NCBI RefSeq assembly: GCF_032884065.1
Contig: NC_088873.1
Coordinates: forward strand, 30,276,716-30,340,715
Direction of reading: 5' to 3'
Length of the DNA stretch: 64,000 nt
Source of the DNA: Artemia franciscana
Lineage: Eukaryota > Arthropoda > Branchiopoda > Anostraca > Artemiidae
The notes under the pieces are model-generated. The model did no database searches. It was not told the DNA's origin and saw nothing but the letters and a program-made list of their open reading frames with translations. The position numbers and the translations under genes were made by a program. Shown piece by piece: positions 46,311 to 58,203 of this stretch; position 1 is the first letter of the stretch, and every line of letters begins with the position of its first letter.

Positions 46311-48085
46311 CTTTAGAGGATAAAATTGTTTTTTAGCTTTCTATTACATGAACATCGAATCTAGCCGAAGTAGACATTCAATGAAAATTCAGTTGAAAAA
46401 AAAAACAATTGTTAACAGGAGTTACTCATCGACTGTGTTGATGTCTTGAAGTCTAAATGACAATTAGGCATCCTCATTCGGATGCAAAACTACCCTTCTG
46501 TTTTAGTGTGTTTAAGCTAACCATCCCAGTATAAAAATCCAATAAAACTATTTCGCAACTTCAAGAGATCTTCCTGATAATTGGTGAAGCCATACTAGAG
46601 ACTTCTTGCTTTCAGAGGATCACATTGGCTGTTATAGTGGCAGCAAAGAATCGTGGCTCCCGTACGATTCTGCCCAGGAAGGAAAAGTGAAAACAGTGGG
46701 GCCGATTGAGAAAGAACAGTGGGGCATACGACCCCTAGATTTTTCACCACTACCTCCTATGGACTTTAAAAATACCTTTTTCTGGTATTTTCATTGAAAA
46801 CGCCTTTATCGGTATTTTCCTTGGAAAAAAAACAGAATTGCTCTTGCCCCCTCCCCCCTAATTGTCGTGAATTGACGCCACTGGTTATAAGTAGCCTTGC
46901 TCCCCTCACAAATTAAGGATGCCTCCTAGACAGTAGCCAGACAGTAGCCTTATATCAAACCCCTGATGCTTGTTTCACTCTTGATTCAAATCATTCTAGG
47001 CGGTCCAGTAGTCCGACCGTTTCCTTCGGAATCTGCTCTGGTTTTAAAACCGGTGGGAAACGGTTACAACTTTTAGCTGAGAATGCCACAAAACTCCTCC
47101 ACTAAATAAAGCAAATGGAGACAATTCATATTCTAAATTTGGATTTACATGATTATAGGCTACACAAGGCGGGTGGGTGGGCGGTGGTCGCTCCCCATCA
47201 ATTCTCCCGAAAGCCTTTGTCAAGAGAAAATTTAAAGTGTAAACTCGGAACTTCGTATCCTTGGATGAATCCCTCCCCTTAGACAAAAGACAAATTTGCT
47301 ATTTGGTTTTATATTGTTCATATTTTATTTCCCCACTAATTTGAGGGTAAGTAAATGCATACCAATGAAATATTAGTGACATCAGAAAAATTCTTTAGTG
47401 GAAATTGCCAAGGAATCATTTCATTTCCTACTATATAGAGACCCAAATGACCTCAGAGAGCCTTTAAAGAACTGAATATTTTCCCAACCCAAGAAGTTTC
47501 TGTACAACATACCTTGCGGGGGAGGGACTAAGCCGATCTAAATATTAATTTTCAGTTTTTGCGGGAGGGGAGGGGGGATTAAGGTAGAAATCTATTTGTT
47601 TTACAGAGAAATATATAATCAAAATACCTTCTAAGCCAGAGAATGATCATAATCCTTCCAAATGGTAGGCTTGTGCACTTCACGACAAATCTAGTACTGA
47701 ACGAACTACTCAATACCCCAGGCAATCTGAAGCAAAGAGACGAAAAAACCTACGCTGATTGACTATAGATGAGGACTGTAATAAAAATAAATTGATACAG
47801 TTGCCAGTCTCTTGAAAACGTGACAAATAGGAAGATAAAGAGAGCCAAGAAAATTGCTCAATTCCTTGTTAAGTCTTACGCATTTCTTTATCCGATTAAT
47901 GACTATAGCTAAGTAATGAACAATATTTGACAAAGTTACAATCGTAAGAGAAAACTTATGATTAGCATAGACGCATATATTCAAACTTACAAAAAGGATC
48001 ATGTGTTGAAAAGGCTTTTTTTATCATTTGTTTTGGGTCTTTTTCGTTTTATACCAGTATGGTTAAAAAACCTGTATACTATATC
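46311..48085. other. Intergenic sequence without a supported gene
   Basis: AT-rich with short G-runs (47555-47578). Several short open frames have no domain support. No repeat was recognised beyond generic low-complexity sequence. Confidence 0.45.
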
Positions 48086-48089
48086 TAGC

Positions 48090-48233
48090 AAAAAAACGGT
48101 AACTTTTTCGTTGTTCATATTATTTAATTACGAACGAAGGGGACATACCACTCGATGCCTTTTTTATGCTCTTTGCGAACATAATAATCGCTTCTATCGC
48201 AAATTCAAATTTAAGCCCTTTTTGAAGTCTTGA
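48090..48233 (+). repeat. Left arm of an inverted repeat split by a retrotransposon
   Basis: The reverse complement of this segment matches 50869-51014. Shared stretches include GGGCTTAAATTTGAATTTG, AGAAGCGATTATTAT, AAAAAAGGCATCGAGTGG and AATATGAACAAC. It is about 145 bases at roughly 80 percent identity by eye. The arms now lie about 2.6 kb apart because of the RTE-like insertion between them; the original spacer was about 320 bases. It is probably a foldback or MITE-type element. Confidence 0.75.
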
Positions 48234-48407
48234 AAATGACCACAATATTTCTAGTTTTTGGGTATGAAAAAGGCTTAAAACATTCGCCTCAAACTTACTG
48301 TTTTATTATAATCCATTTTTTTAATGCTATATTATCCATAAGCACTGATTTTCCACTTTTAAGTTGGATATATGAATTTTACAGAATTATGTCATTTTCT
48401 TCTTCCT

Positions 48408-48418
48408 TGACACTGAAT
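48408..48418 (+). repeat. Target-site duplication, left copy
   Basis: TGACACTGAAT occurs immediately left of the microsatellite end of the RTE-like element and again immediately right of its truncated 5' end (50728-50738). Confidence 0.85.
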
Positions 48419-50727
48419 ACTACTACTACTAACTCACTGCAGCACCAAGCCGCCTGAGGCCAACACAGCTACGCACGCTCCTCCTCCAACCTAATCTATT
48501 TAAAGCCTCCCTCTTTACACCCTCCCAAGAAGTTCCCATTTCCTTTAAATCTTTATTTATGACATCCTCCCAACCCAGACAAGGACGACCTGTTTTCCGA
48601 GTAGCCCCAAACGGTTGGCCAAAAAGGACAATCTTCGGTAATCTGTCATCCTTCATCCGTAAAACGTGGCCTAGCTATCTCAACCATTCTTTCATTATAG
48701 CCCCAGAGAGCAGGATTGAACCACTTTTTGTGCAACCTACAGTTTGAAATACGGTCAGTCAGCCGGGTACCCAGAACAATCCGTAGGCAATTTCTCTGGA
48801 AAACATCTAGTAAATTTTCATATGCTTTTCGGAGTGCCCATGCTTCAGAGCCATATTTGACCACTGTCATCACTGTAGCATCCAATATTCTAATCTTGGT
48901 TTGTAGACTTATCTTTCTATTCTTCCAAACTTTTTTTAACTGTGAAAAAACACTCTGAGCCTTAGCTATTCTACTTTTAACATCTTCACTGCTCCCACCA
49001 TCTTTACTAATAATACTACCAAGGTAATTGAAGCTCCCAACCTGGTCAATCTTTTCGTTACCTAATGTCACCTGTTCGTCTTCATTTATTCCTAGCCTTA
49101 GTGACTTAGTCTTCTTAACATTAATTTTCAAGCCTGTTTTAGCACCCTGAACTCGTAGAACCTCTAAAAATTCATTCATTTTGCTCACACTTTCATCTAA
49201 TATGCTTAAATCATCAGCATAATCTAAGTCCAGGAGCGTTCTACCTCCCCATTTGATTCCATGGTCTCCAATTGCCTTTCCTGTGCTCCTTAAGACGAAG
49301 TCCATCAAAATGATCCATATAAAGGGGGATAGAACACAACCCTGCTTAACTCCTGATTTAATACAAAACCAGTTGCTAACCTCATTTCCTACCTTAACCG
49401 CAGCAGTATTATTCTCGTACATAGCGCAAATCACTTTAACGTACTTTTCTGGTATACCATATAACGATAAGACCTTTGTTAACGCTCTTCTATCAACAGA
49501 ATCGAAAGCTTGCTCATAATCGATAAAACTGAGGACCAAAGGTGTTTGACAACGAAGGGACTTCTCAATTATTAACCTAAGAGTGAAAACATAGTCGACA
49601 CATCCTCTACCTTTTCTAAAACCGCATTGTTCTTCCCTTAAAACTTTGTCTACAGCATCTCTCAGTCTAAAAAGTATCATATTACTCAGTAATTTGCTAC
49701 CTACAGAGACCAGACTAATGCCTCGATAATTACGACACTCACTCTTGTCACCTTTCTTATACAGTGGTTTAATTAAGGTTTTCCTAAAATCATCGGGTAC
49801 TTCCCTTTTTCAAAAATCATGTTCATAATCTTCAGTAGCTTACTCCTAACCTCAGAGCCACCATATTCAAGAAACTCATTAATCATACTATCAGCACCTG
49901 GGGCCTTATTATTTTTTAATCCTTTTAGTACTGTCGCTAATTCTTCTTCACTAAACAAATCTTCCTTCACATCCAAGGTATCACAAACTTTTTCATTTTC
50001 ATCTATATCTTTTCCTGCAACTGTATCTTGGTTTAGCACATTCTCAAAATGTTCCACCCATCTTTCTTTAACTTTTTCCTTATCACTAATTGTGGCCCCA
50101 TTTCTATCTTTAACTGGGACTAGTCCGGATTGGCTACTCCCTTTCAGTTTATTAACATGCCAGAATAATATTTTACTATTATGCCGTCTAGCTGCATCTT
50201 GCAGATCCTCAGCAATTTTATCCATGGCCTCCACTTCACATCTCCTTAGTTCATATTTTAATGCTTTCTCCACTTTCTTTACATTCCTTTTGTTTTCATA
50301 CGACCTATCACTCAGATAATTCTTATACAAACCCCTTCTACTCTCTATTAAACCTGAAGCTTTTTCACTAATATTCCTAGTTGCAGTCTTAGCACTCTTC
50401 CCTAAGACACCATCAGCAACTTCACAAATTGTTTTTCTGAAATTATTCCATCCATCTTCCACATTGTCAAATTTTAAACTCTCAAGTTTAGTACCCAACT
50501 GTTCCTGGAATTTTTTTCTCAAATTTTCATCCTGAAGTCTACCAACATCATAACTTTCCGGGAGGGAGTTACCCTTCCGAAATTTCAGCTTTAAATTAAC
50601 CTTAGACACTACTAGATGGTGATCTTTACTTTTAACATCGATAACGGCACTCCTATACACCCTAGTATCTTGTATTGCTCCTGCTAGTCTTCTGTTTACA
50701 ATAACATAATCAATAAGGTTTGCTGTC
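48419..50727 (-). mobile_element. RTE-like non-LTR retrotransposon, 5'-truncated, with TSD
   Basis: A 2.3-kb insertion bounded by an 11-base target-site duplication. The 3' end (left) is a (TAC)n tail followed by the GCACCAAGCCGCCTGAG terminus also seen at 25.2 and 38.9 kb. The 5' end (right) stops within the C-terminal part of the endonuclease domain, as expected for incomplete reverse transcription. The coding region is nearly intact. The frame at 49773-50744 (endonuclease end and linker) shifts once near 49800 into the RT frame (48646-49680), and a second shift near 48655 leads to the C-terminal tail (RKTGRPCLGWED, RLGWRRSVRSC). Few lesions mean a fairly recent insertion. Confidence 0.88.
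48646..49680 (-). pseudogene. Reverse transcriptase domain of the RTE-like element
   Basis: 344 codons. RT blocks appear in the right order: EEQCGFRKGRGCVDYVF (residues 16-32), FIDYEQAFDSVD with a catalytic Asp (52-63), GVKQGCVLSP (110-119), and DLDYADDLSIL with the catalytic YADD (codons at about 49210-49221). GLKINVKKTKSL and YLGSIISKDGG follow, then thumb-like sequence ending in LRIVLGTRLTDRISN. The domain looks chemically intact. The apparent methionine start is internal: the upstream RT frame reads through it, including a NYRGISLVSVGSKLLSN block just before it. It is a part-frame of a frameshifted ORF2, so it is not a host gene. Confidence 0.88.
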
Positions 50728-50744
50728 TGACACTGAATGCTCAA
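49773..50744 (-). pseudogene. Endonuclease C-terminus and linker of the RTE-like element
   Basis: 323 codons. The first six, including the ATG at 50742-50744, come from the flanking duplicated target site, so this start is accidental. Element-derived sequence begins around ANLIDYVIVNRRLAG, the end of an APE-type endonuclease domain. It continues through IDVKSKDHHLVVSKVNLKL and a Lys/Glu-rich linker to the RT entry block EELATVLKGLKNNKAPGADS. A frameshift near 49800 then ends the frame. The plus-strand frame at 49819-50319 is its antisense shadow. Confidence 0.85.
50728..50738 (+). repeat. Target-site duplication, right copy
   Basis: TGACACTGAAT, identical to 48408-48418. It marks the 5' junction of the RTE-like insertion. 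Confidence 0.85.
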
Positions 50745-50868
50745 TTAAAGTATGCGTTTTCGACAAAATATCGAAAATATGAAAGCCGTGGATAAATATC
50801 TCACGAGGTTCAAATCCAAAGCGGTATGTAAATTTACAGATATTCAAAATGTCAGCAAATTCAGGTTA

Positions 50869-51014
50869 GGTTTCAAGAACTCAAAATGGGCTTAAATTTG
50901 AATTTGAGGGAGAAGCGATTATTATAGTCGTAAAGAACTTAAAAAAAGGCATCGAGTGGTATGTTCACTTTATTCGTAAGTCAATAATATGAACAACAAA
51001 AAATTTTCGGAGAC
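50869..51014 (+). repeat. Right arm of the interrupted inverted repeat
   Basis: Partner of 48090-48233; see there. The outer parts of the two arms diverge beyond AATATGAACAAC, so the ends are approximate. Confidence 0.75.
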
Positions 51015-51129
51015 TCAACAAAGTAGTGCTGACTAAGTAAAAAGCGGTGTGTCTCCCATCTATTGCTATTTTTACCCAGCCATAATATAGTAGGGTTATG
51101 GTTGACATAGAGGTTATGGTTGAAACCTA

Positions 51130-51345
51130 AGAGGAAACTGATCGAACCCAAAATTTAAATTCTAGTGCGCTTTAGAAAGACGAGAGTGAATGAAGGGCGA
51201 ACATACCCCCTACCATGCTCTTTTTTCCTGATGGACGCCCGTGCCCCCCATGACATCGGATTAAAACTTTAACATAGCTGTTTCAATCGGAGTTGATCTA
51301 CAAGTCCAAAAAACTTTCCCCCAGGAGAGGTGGGTGAAAAGACAC
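51130..51345 (+). repeat. Strongly diverged A-module relative
   Basis: The order AAATTCTAGTGCGCTTTAGAAAGAC, CATACCCCCTACCATGCTCTTTTTTCC, TCGGATTAAAACTTTAACATAG, GTTGATCTACAAG and CCCCCAGGAGAGG parallels the middle of module A in the hairpin repeat family, with heavy divergence. Confidence 0.4.
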
Positions 51346-51774
51346 AAATAATCTCAAGGACAAGGGCCTTCTACACAAAGTGGCCGGAAAAAAAAAGATT
51401 ATATGTGAGACACATCTCTCTTTGCTTGATGGAGGATATCACCTATGGTAAAAATCGTACTATTTTGCTCCAGTCCCATGATTGATTACACGCTGGGGCG
51501 CTTACTCAGCTTCACTTGTGCGCTTGCAAAACCGGGAACATGGGTGTCAACTTCCAAATTAGTCTTTCAAAATCCCCTTTACAAGCACTTCAGCGCAGTA
51601 TAGACACGCCAATTTTTTTATAAGAATTACACATTGTAACATATCTCGTAAAGGCAGCGTAAGCCAGAAAATTTTTAGAAGGCTGGGTTGTATCCAGAGG
51701 GATATGGGGCTTAAAGCCTATCTCCGTGTAATATTTTTCAAGCTCATAAATTGGTTGTAAAAACTAGTAAAATT

Positions 51775-54130
51775 CAATTCAATTCAACTTATTACTGAAC
51801 CGTCAACAAAACAAAAGAGGGGTTGTAGCCCTAGTGACAGAGTAAGACAAAAAAATAAATAAAAAACAAACAACCAACGAAAAGAGATATTACAATCAAC
51901 AAACACAAGCATAACTACATACTATACGAAGAGGGAAGACCACTGGTGGTGGAGTTTTCTAGCGGAAGGTTTGAAATCTTCTACTCTTTTAAAAATAATG
52001 TTTGCAGGCAGAATCAATTTAAACTTTCATACCAGAGAAGAATTACTGGTCCAAGGAGGCAGATGCAGCAGATACTTGGCGAATTTAAAATAGATTTGGT
52101 TAATGTTTTTTTTTTATTTGAAGCAGAAAAAATTTCCAAATGGGGTACATAGCAAGAAGATGGGTCATAGTTAGACTGTTGTAAAGTTTGGAATGGTGAA
52201 ACCGACTAAGATTTGTGATATTAGATGCAAGCAAAGCATATACAATTCGAATCCTTTTAGCGAGGATTTGAATTATAAGCTTAATGGTTTCTTTAGTGCT
52301 TCTTACAATGGGCAAATGAAGATAAAAAAGCTATCAGAAAGCGGAATAGATGTTTCAGAAAGTTCAAGTTGCATGTCAGAGTTACCTTAAGATTGAAAGT
52401 GATTGCTACAGTTTTATCAACATTAAAATTCAGATCGATTTGCTGATACTGATGCTGGAGTTTAGAAAAAGTTTGCTTACTTCCCTAAAAGGTGCGGCTT
52501 AGATTCAAAATATCATCAGCGTAGGTAGATAAAGAAACATCGATTCCACCATAAATACACGTGCACACGACAGAGCATTGAGCAGCAGAAACTGAGTTAT
52601 TAAAAAGAGCAGAGGAAGTTGAAGAGATCCGAACCCCCTTTTATTTTAGCTTTAAGATGACTATACATATAACGAAGACAATTAATAACAGAAGGTTCAA
52701 CCCCTCTTTTTATAGCTTCTGACAAGATCTGGGCAAATATACACGAATCGAATGCCAAGTCAAGTGCGCAAAGAACAAGGAAATCACCGGATCCTTCCAC
52801 ATCAGCTAGAACATTAAAAAGGGCATAAAGAGCATGCTCCCGACTTAATTCTTTCTAGAAACCAAACTGATGCGGAGGAGGATAACACTTACAAGAAATT
52901 TCACTGAGAATAATAGACTCAAAAATTTTGAACGAGGTACACGAAACGGTTATAGGGCGGTATGATTGACAATCTTCAAGATCTCTTTTTCCCTTTTTGG
53001 GCCAATGCAAAACTGTTTTAGCACCACACCTGAAGAAATTGACATTTGAAACAACAGTGAGAGGTGCTGCACAGGCAAATCACTAGCTTTTTCAAAAATT
53101 TTATCAGAGACCAGACCAACACCAGCGGTTTTTTTTTCTTGATCTTTCTTAAAGCGCACTTTCCATCAGAAGGAGTAATTGAGAAAGTAGACCACTGGAA
53201 TCTAGCCAAGATACTGCCAAGATCTTTTTCAAATTTACTTTCGGTTGACGGATCAGGTGAAGAAAATTCAGTTTTATAATAATCAATCCACTTAATTTCA
53301 GAAATATTACAAGTAGAGGTCCGCTCGGAACGTTTAAGACTTTTCCACAAAAGAGAAGGATCACTTGCTATATTGTCTACATATTTGTATCAACATGATT
53401 TTATGGTCCTTAAGAGCTCTTGCAACTTTTCTTTTTGTTCTTCAACGCAAATTGCTTAATATACCAGAACGCGATCTATCATATTCATTCCAAATTCGGA
53501 GCCACAGTTTGGCTGATTCACATGCTAAAACAAGATTTGAGTTTTTTGACCAATCAGCCACTCCTGGTTTTTTTTTTTTTTTTTTTTTTTTTGCAAGCAT
53601 GTCTTGTTGGAACCGAAATAAGTTCTGCATATCGAAGTGCGTAATTAATTTCCGCAATATAACTCGTAATCTGAGCTTCAATCTGATGCTCACTAAGATA
53701 AGAACTACAGTCGGGGCTAAGGAGATGGAATGGAGCCTTGATTTTATTAAGAAGCAAGTCACACTCTAACATAAATAACTGGCGATTAATGCGGCTCCAA
53801 TCATGGATATCGAACTATTTTTTGAAGTTAGAAGTTTCGGTAGCATTGATGCACTCAACATATACACAAATTGGAAGGTGATCAGAGCTAAGTCTTCACG
53901 GAAGACCGTGGGTGGGTTCAAGGGAAAAAACGAGGCAATATGATCAAGGTTCGCCGTAGAGGAACTAGTGCCTATATATGTAAAGTTTTCATCTTTTTCA
54001 ACTTAAGAGTAAAATAGTGGAATGGAGCTCCAGAGCAACTGACTCCTTGGGAAGATTTTGTTTGTCAAGTCACAATTAAAGTCACCAATGATTACGACAC
54101 GTGAGTCAGATGACTTCACTTTTCTAAGGA
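51775..54130 (-). mobile_element. Decayed jockey/I-like non-LTR retrotransposon
   Basis: Minus-strand motifs appear in the correct order over 2.3 kb. They are endonuclease VVIIGDFNCDLTN (GDFN at 54075-54086), SDHLPI (about 53869-53886), the RT entry region EIKWIDYYKTEF...FSITPSDGKCALRKIKKKK (53149-53350), STYADDILNL (YADD codons 52512-52523) and LNFNVDKTVAITFNL (about 52385-52430). The 3' region ends in tandem TTGAA units (51775-51792, minus sense). Numerous stops and frameshifts break the frame. A poly-T/poly-A run of about 26 lies inside at 53567-53592. The 3' end resembles that of the element at 838-1790, so they may be the same lineage. Confidence 0.8.
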
Positions 54131-54254
54131 AAGATCCCAAATCGTTACTTAAAATGATTATTTAGTTTCTGTTAGTCTCTCTTATTATTAGAGATTAGTT
54201 TATTTAGTTTCTGTTGTCTGTTAGTCTCCTTTCTCTTACTATACCATCTCCAGT

Positions 54255-54520
54255 TCGGTACGATCACCCCCGAAAAAAAACGACAACAAATAATCCATAA
54301 CCATCCTTCTCCGAAAAATACTAAATTTCGTATTTTGAAGGTATGAGCGCAAAACATTTGCAGTAGGAATGTCTGATATGCTAATCTACGTTTCATCAAG
54401 ATAAGTCCACTTTTTGTAGATGTTATCCCGCTTTCCTCTAAAATTAGGAAACTGTTCTCAAACTCATAATCTTTGATAGGTAAGCTCAAACTTCATGAGT
54501 TCTACATATTTGGGAGTACC
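54255..54520 (-). repeat. Diverged A-module fragment of the hairpin repeat family
   Basis: Read on the minus strand it has the A-module start order. AAACTTCATGAGTTCTAC, AGATTATGAG...AACAG, ATCAAGATAA, CTGATATGC, GCGCTCATACC, AAATTTCGTATTTT.CGGAGAA and GGGGGTGATCG all correspond to landmarks in the 18.4- and 39.4-kb copies. No terminal hairpin is present. It adjoins the 5' end of the jockey-like remnant. Confidence 0.55.
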
Positions 54521-54719
54521 ATAAAAAACAAGAATCTTTTGGTACAGGCGAAAGTCAATTGCTTTGATAAACTTTTTACTTTTCTTTTTTTTCTAAGCAA
54601 AAAAGGTGTGTGGTTTTAGGAAGAAGAGAGGAAATCTTGACTAAAATGTCTCACTTCGATTAATAACTATGAACTGTTTACAACCCCGTTTAGTGCTTGA
54701 TTTTCATAGATCATTAACA

Positions 54720-55065
54720 GACATCCGATTCAGCTGATAGAAAAGTTTTAGGGAAGGTCATACCTTAGTAAATACCAGATAAGGAATTATAGTAAATTAA
54801 TTAGTGATAGGTATGATTGCTGCAGTGAAGGTGAGGAGAGAATAGTTAATTCCGTGTGGAATCAGAAGTTAAGCAGGGCTGTGTCTTATCTCCTTTTAAA
54901 TGGACTATGTCCTACAGAACACGATAAAGGCTATGGGAAAGCCTGATATCAAATGGGAAGGTGAAATTCTCCTAAATTTAGATTATGTGTATGATTTGGA
55001 GAACACAGATAAAAATATTATTCGAATGAATGGATTTCTTGAAGTTTTGGGAAAAGTTAGTATTA
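54720..55065 (+). mobile_element. RT fragment of the RTE-like family, plus strand
   Basis: Plus-strand frame 54900-55082 reads MDYVLQNTIKAMGKPDIKWE, then LLNLDYVYDLEN and MNGFLEVLG. It aligns with the palm region of the 48.4-50.7-kb element, where the same positions read MDFVLRSTGKAIGDHGIKW, LLDLDYADDLSI and MNEFLEVLR. The catalytic box is mutated (YVYD for YADD) and the flanks are frameshifted, so this is a dead fragment. Confidence 0.75.
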
Positions 55066-55089
55066 GTAGTGGTACATGCTGAGCATTCA

Positions 55090-56299
55090 AAACTCTTATC
55101 ATCTCCCCTCCCGTAGTTTTGGCATTTATCCGCGGGCAATACTGCCCCTACAATCTACGCTTTCAAAGTATTTCGAAGAGAACACATCATAACTTCCAAT
55201 GTATATTCAATATATATTATATATATAAAGACAACAAAATACACAAAAGAGGCCTATAGCAATTATATACTTCTTTTTAGGATGAAAAAAAAGGATAAAA
55301 ATTAGCCTTTTAAGCTTCAGATCTTGATACTTGAATGAAGTATATACAGGGCCTCAAATTATTTTCCAGGTCTGCAGCCCTTTGAATCTTTTATCCCGAT
55401 CTTTCATACACTTCATTATAGGCTACCAGATTTGACACCGATATAAAACTTTTAACATTTACGAGTTTTTTAATAAGTTATGGATACAAGAATTTTGCAA
55501 ATCTGTTCCCAAGCATCTTTTTCACGTACCCGGATTTCTCACCAGCAGCAAATTTCTAGTTAATTTTAAGCTAAGATAACTTTCCAACAGAATAGTTTAC
55601 CTCCAGCATTACTAACAGAGCAAAACAAAAAACGAAAATCATAACCGAAATAGAAAAGATACAACTATCTTTCAAACAAGAAGAAAGCCCTGATATAGCA
55701 GCAGTTTCCCAAGTGAGCTAATAAACAACTCTAACAACCATTACATTACTTGGAAAATATGAGGGCTATCCAGAAGACAGCTACATTATTTATGTGAAAC
55801 ATATTAAATAAATTATAAGTCAATACAGTCCCAACAATGTTTAAATACGGATACTTGTAACAATTCTACACCAGGTTACATAAACATTTTGCCAACTGCA
55901 ACTTTAAATACTTTGTTTTAATATGGAGATGAGAAGCCTGGGGACAGACAAACCATAATAGGAAAATAATTAGGAAAGGTGTAATAGGAGAAACCTGAAA
56001 TTCTGTATTACCTCAGACAGCATAGAAAAGTGCAAACTCTCAATACGACAGCAAAAAATATTACAAAGCTGTTTTAATATAAGGAGGAAGTGCCTAGCAT
56101 TGTTGTGTGGGTACTGGCACAGCATTCCTGTCTCCAGTCAAAATAAAGTGGTTTAAGTTTCAGATTACCAAAATCTTGTGAAGAGGGTATTGATAACAGT
56201 TGCACCATTCTAAGATTCTGAATGTGGACAGCGAGCAGGATTATATTGGAGAATAGTTTAAGACTGTAGCTTTCAAGCATAGATAGTAACATTTGCCTT
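55090..56299. other. 3' flank / 3' UTR of the zinc-finger gene
   Basis: AT-rich sequence downstream of the stop codon of the minus-strand gene. Part of it is presumably 3' UTR. A minus-strand ATTAAA (71-76 of 56000) is a possible but weak poly(A) signal. No repeat or other gene was recognised. Confidence 0.4.
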
Positions 56300-58203
56300 T
56301 TATCTCTGAGCACTTGACTTGCCATTCTTTTCTTGTTTAGCAGGAGTTAGAGAATCAATACCAAGCAAAACACCACTTTGAGCGAGTGAATCACTATCAA
56401 CGAAAAAAGTTTGGTTTGCTGCATCACCAGTCTCTGCATATGCCACAAAAGTGGCACCATTGAAATTAGCCGTATCTGCATCATCTAACGCGACAAACAC
56501 ATATGTTTCCCCGTTAATATCCGTAGGGGCAACAATCTGTCCATCCTGCAGAACAACTGCCTGTGACATGACAATTGGAGGGGGAGGTACAGCTAGCTCT
56601 TGTTGAATCACTGCTTCATTTGAGCCTTCTTGTGATGAGGCAATAATCGAAGTTGTTGTAACAGTCTTTGTTTCTGGTACAGCTACTGCATTAGAAAAGT
56701 CAGCAGGAACAGGCAGTGCTTTGTGCACAGGTTTGAGATGACATGTATTAAGTATTGATTCAGTAGGATGAGTTGCAGGTTCAGTTTCAGATGCAACGAT
56801 TATTTTTGGTACTTCTTTATCTGATTCTTCACTGGCTATTTCAACATTAAAAACTTCTTTGTCACTATTAACATAGTCAGTAGATGTAAAATTACTTTTG
56901 TCTTTTATATCCTTAGGAGTAGCAGTATTCTCATCTTTAACGTCTTCAGACACAGAACAAATCCCATCTCTCATGTCTCTAGAAAAATCATAACTCTGAT
57001 CTTTTGCATCTTCAGACCTAGATTTACAATCATATTTTGTGCCTTTAGGTGATAAAGTATCTCCGTTTGTCAAATCTTTAGCGGAAGGTAATTCTACTTC
57101 AGGGATTTTTGCTGATTCCAAAAAGTTGGCTATTTCAATATTCAATTTTCTCGCCTGATCTTCCTCCACAATTCCCTCAGCACTATCTTCTACGTCAGCT
57201 TTATAACTCTTAATTTTAATATCTTCATCTTCATCATCACTTTTAACGCTAACAAGGATATTGTCAGCAGTTTCATTTTCACTACCCGAGTCATCTATAT
57301 TGTTGATTGGTGTGGCCAGTTCTTCATCATCATCCCAATCAGCAAGAAGCTTAGATTTAATTTCATCCGAACTGACAACTTTTTTCTGAAGAGCTCTTTT
57401 AGACGGCGATTTTTTGGTACTATATTCAGCCAAAAGGGATGTTGATTTAGAGGGCGTACCAACTTTTCTTTTCCCACTTTTTTTCTGCGATTTAATTGGA
57501 ACTAAGTTATTTCCCTTTCGCGGGGTAGGTTTTGGTGGTGACTCAACCTTTTTAAGATTGTCTTTTGAAATTTCAGGTACATGTACAGTTAGCTGAGATG
57601 TTGACATTCCAACAAGGGTATCAAATGCAGTATCACTAGGAGATGCAGTCACTGCTAGAATATCTCCTTTTAGCTTTTCTTTAGCTTTCGATTTTTTCCT
57701 TTTAGACGTTTCAGTCGGTATTATTTCGGGCTTCTTTTCAATGGGTATCACCCCATCAGAATGCGACTTACGATGAAGTATTATCACATTCAAACGATTA
57801 GTACAAAAATTACAATATTCACACTGAAAACCATTGCTGCCAGACAAATCCACAGACATCTGAGAAGTTTGCTTCGTATTTTTTAGTTTCTTGGCAGATT
57901 CAACCTTAACTTTCGGTGTCTCAGCTTTCGCTGTCTTTACTACAACATTTCCCTGTTTATTTTTACTTTCCTCATCCTTTGTTTTCTTGGAAGGTTTTGG
58001 AGAGACTTCCAAGACTGTAGCTTTCCTCTTGTTACTGGTAGGTGCAAAAATTTGACTGTAAGATATTTTTGATACTTTAGGAGCATTCATAAGCTCATCA
58101 ATTATTTCAGTTGGTCCTCCTGTAAGTTCTTGAGCCTTTTTCAGATCTTCGGGCAGTTTTTTAAGAAGATTCGAACCTTCTTTCGCTTTGCTTCGATAAC
58201 GAG
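56300..58203 (-). CDS. Terminal exon, nuclear-type C2H2 zinc-finger protein
   Basis: This is a 1.9-kb terminal exon with stop TAA at 56300-56302. The acceptor has an unbroken run of T ending in CAG (58204-58206), so coding starts at 58203; an ATG at 58223-58225 lies in the intron and is not the start. About 633 residues are encoded. The order is a basic, helical N-terminal part (RYRSKAKEGSNLLKKLPEDL) and Lys-rich NLS-like stretches. A single C2H2 finger follows (FQCEYCNFC...LHRKSHS, C-x2-C-x12-H-x3-H, 57761-57823), then acidic Ser/Asp/Glu-rich regions (DWDDDEEL, SDDEDEDIKI). The C-terminal part is Val/Ala-rich and ends in DGQIVAPTDINGETYVF and SGVLLGIDSL. It is probably a chromatin or transcription factor. 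I cannot name the gene; the preceding exon hints at the tail of a PWWP-like module (inference only). Confidence 0.88.

Noticed and set aside
49819-50319. 166-codon plus-strand open frame
   Set aside because: It is antisense to the endonuclease/linker part of the RTE-like element and has the Ser/Phe/Leu-rich composition typical of a reversed frame.
53365-53769. Overlapping frames on both strands around a poly-T run
   Set aside because: They overlap a decayed jockey-like element; the homopolymer produces long Phe or Lys runs and no conserved protein.
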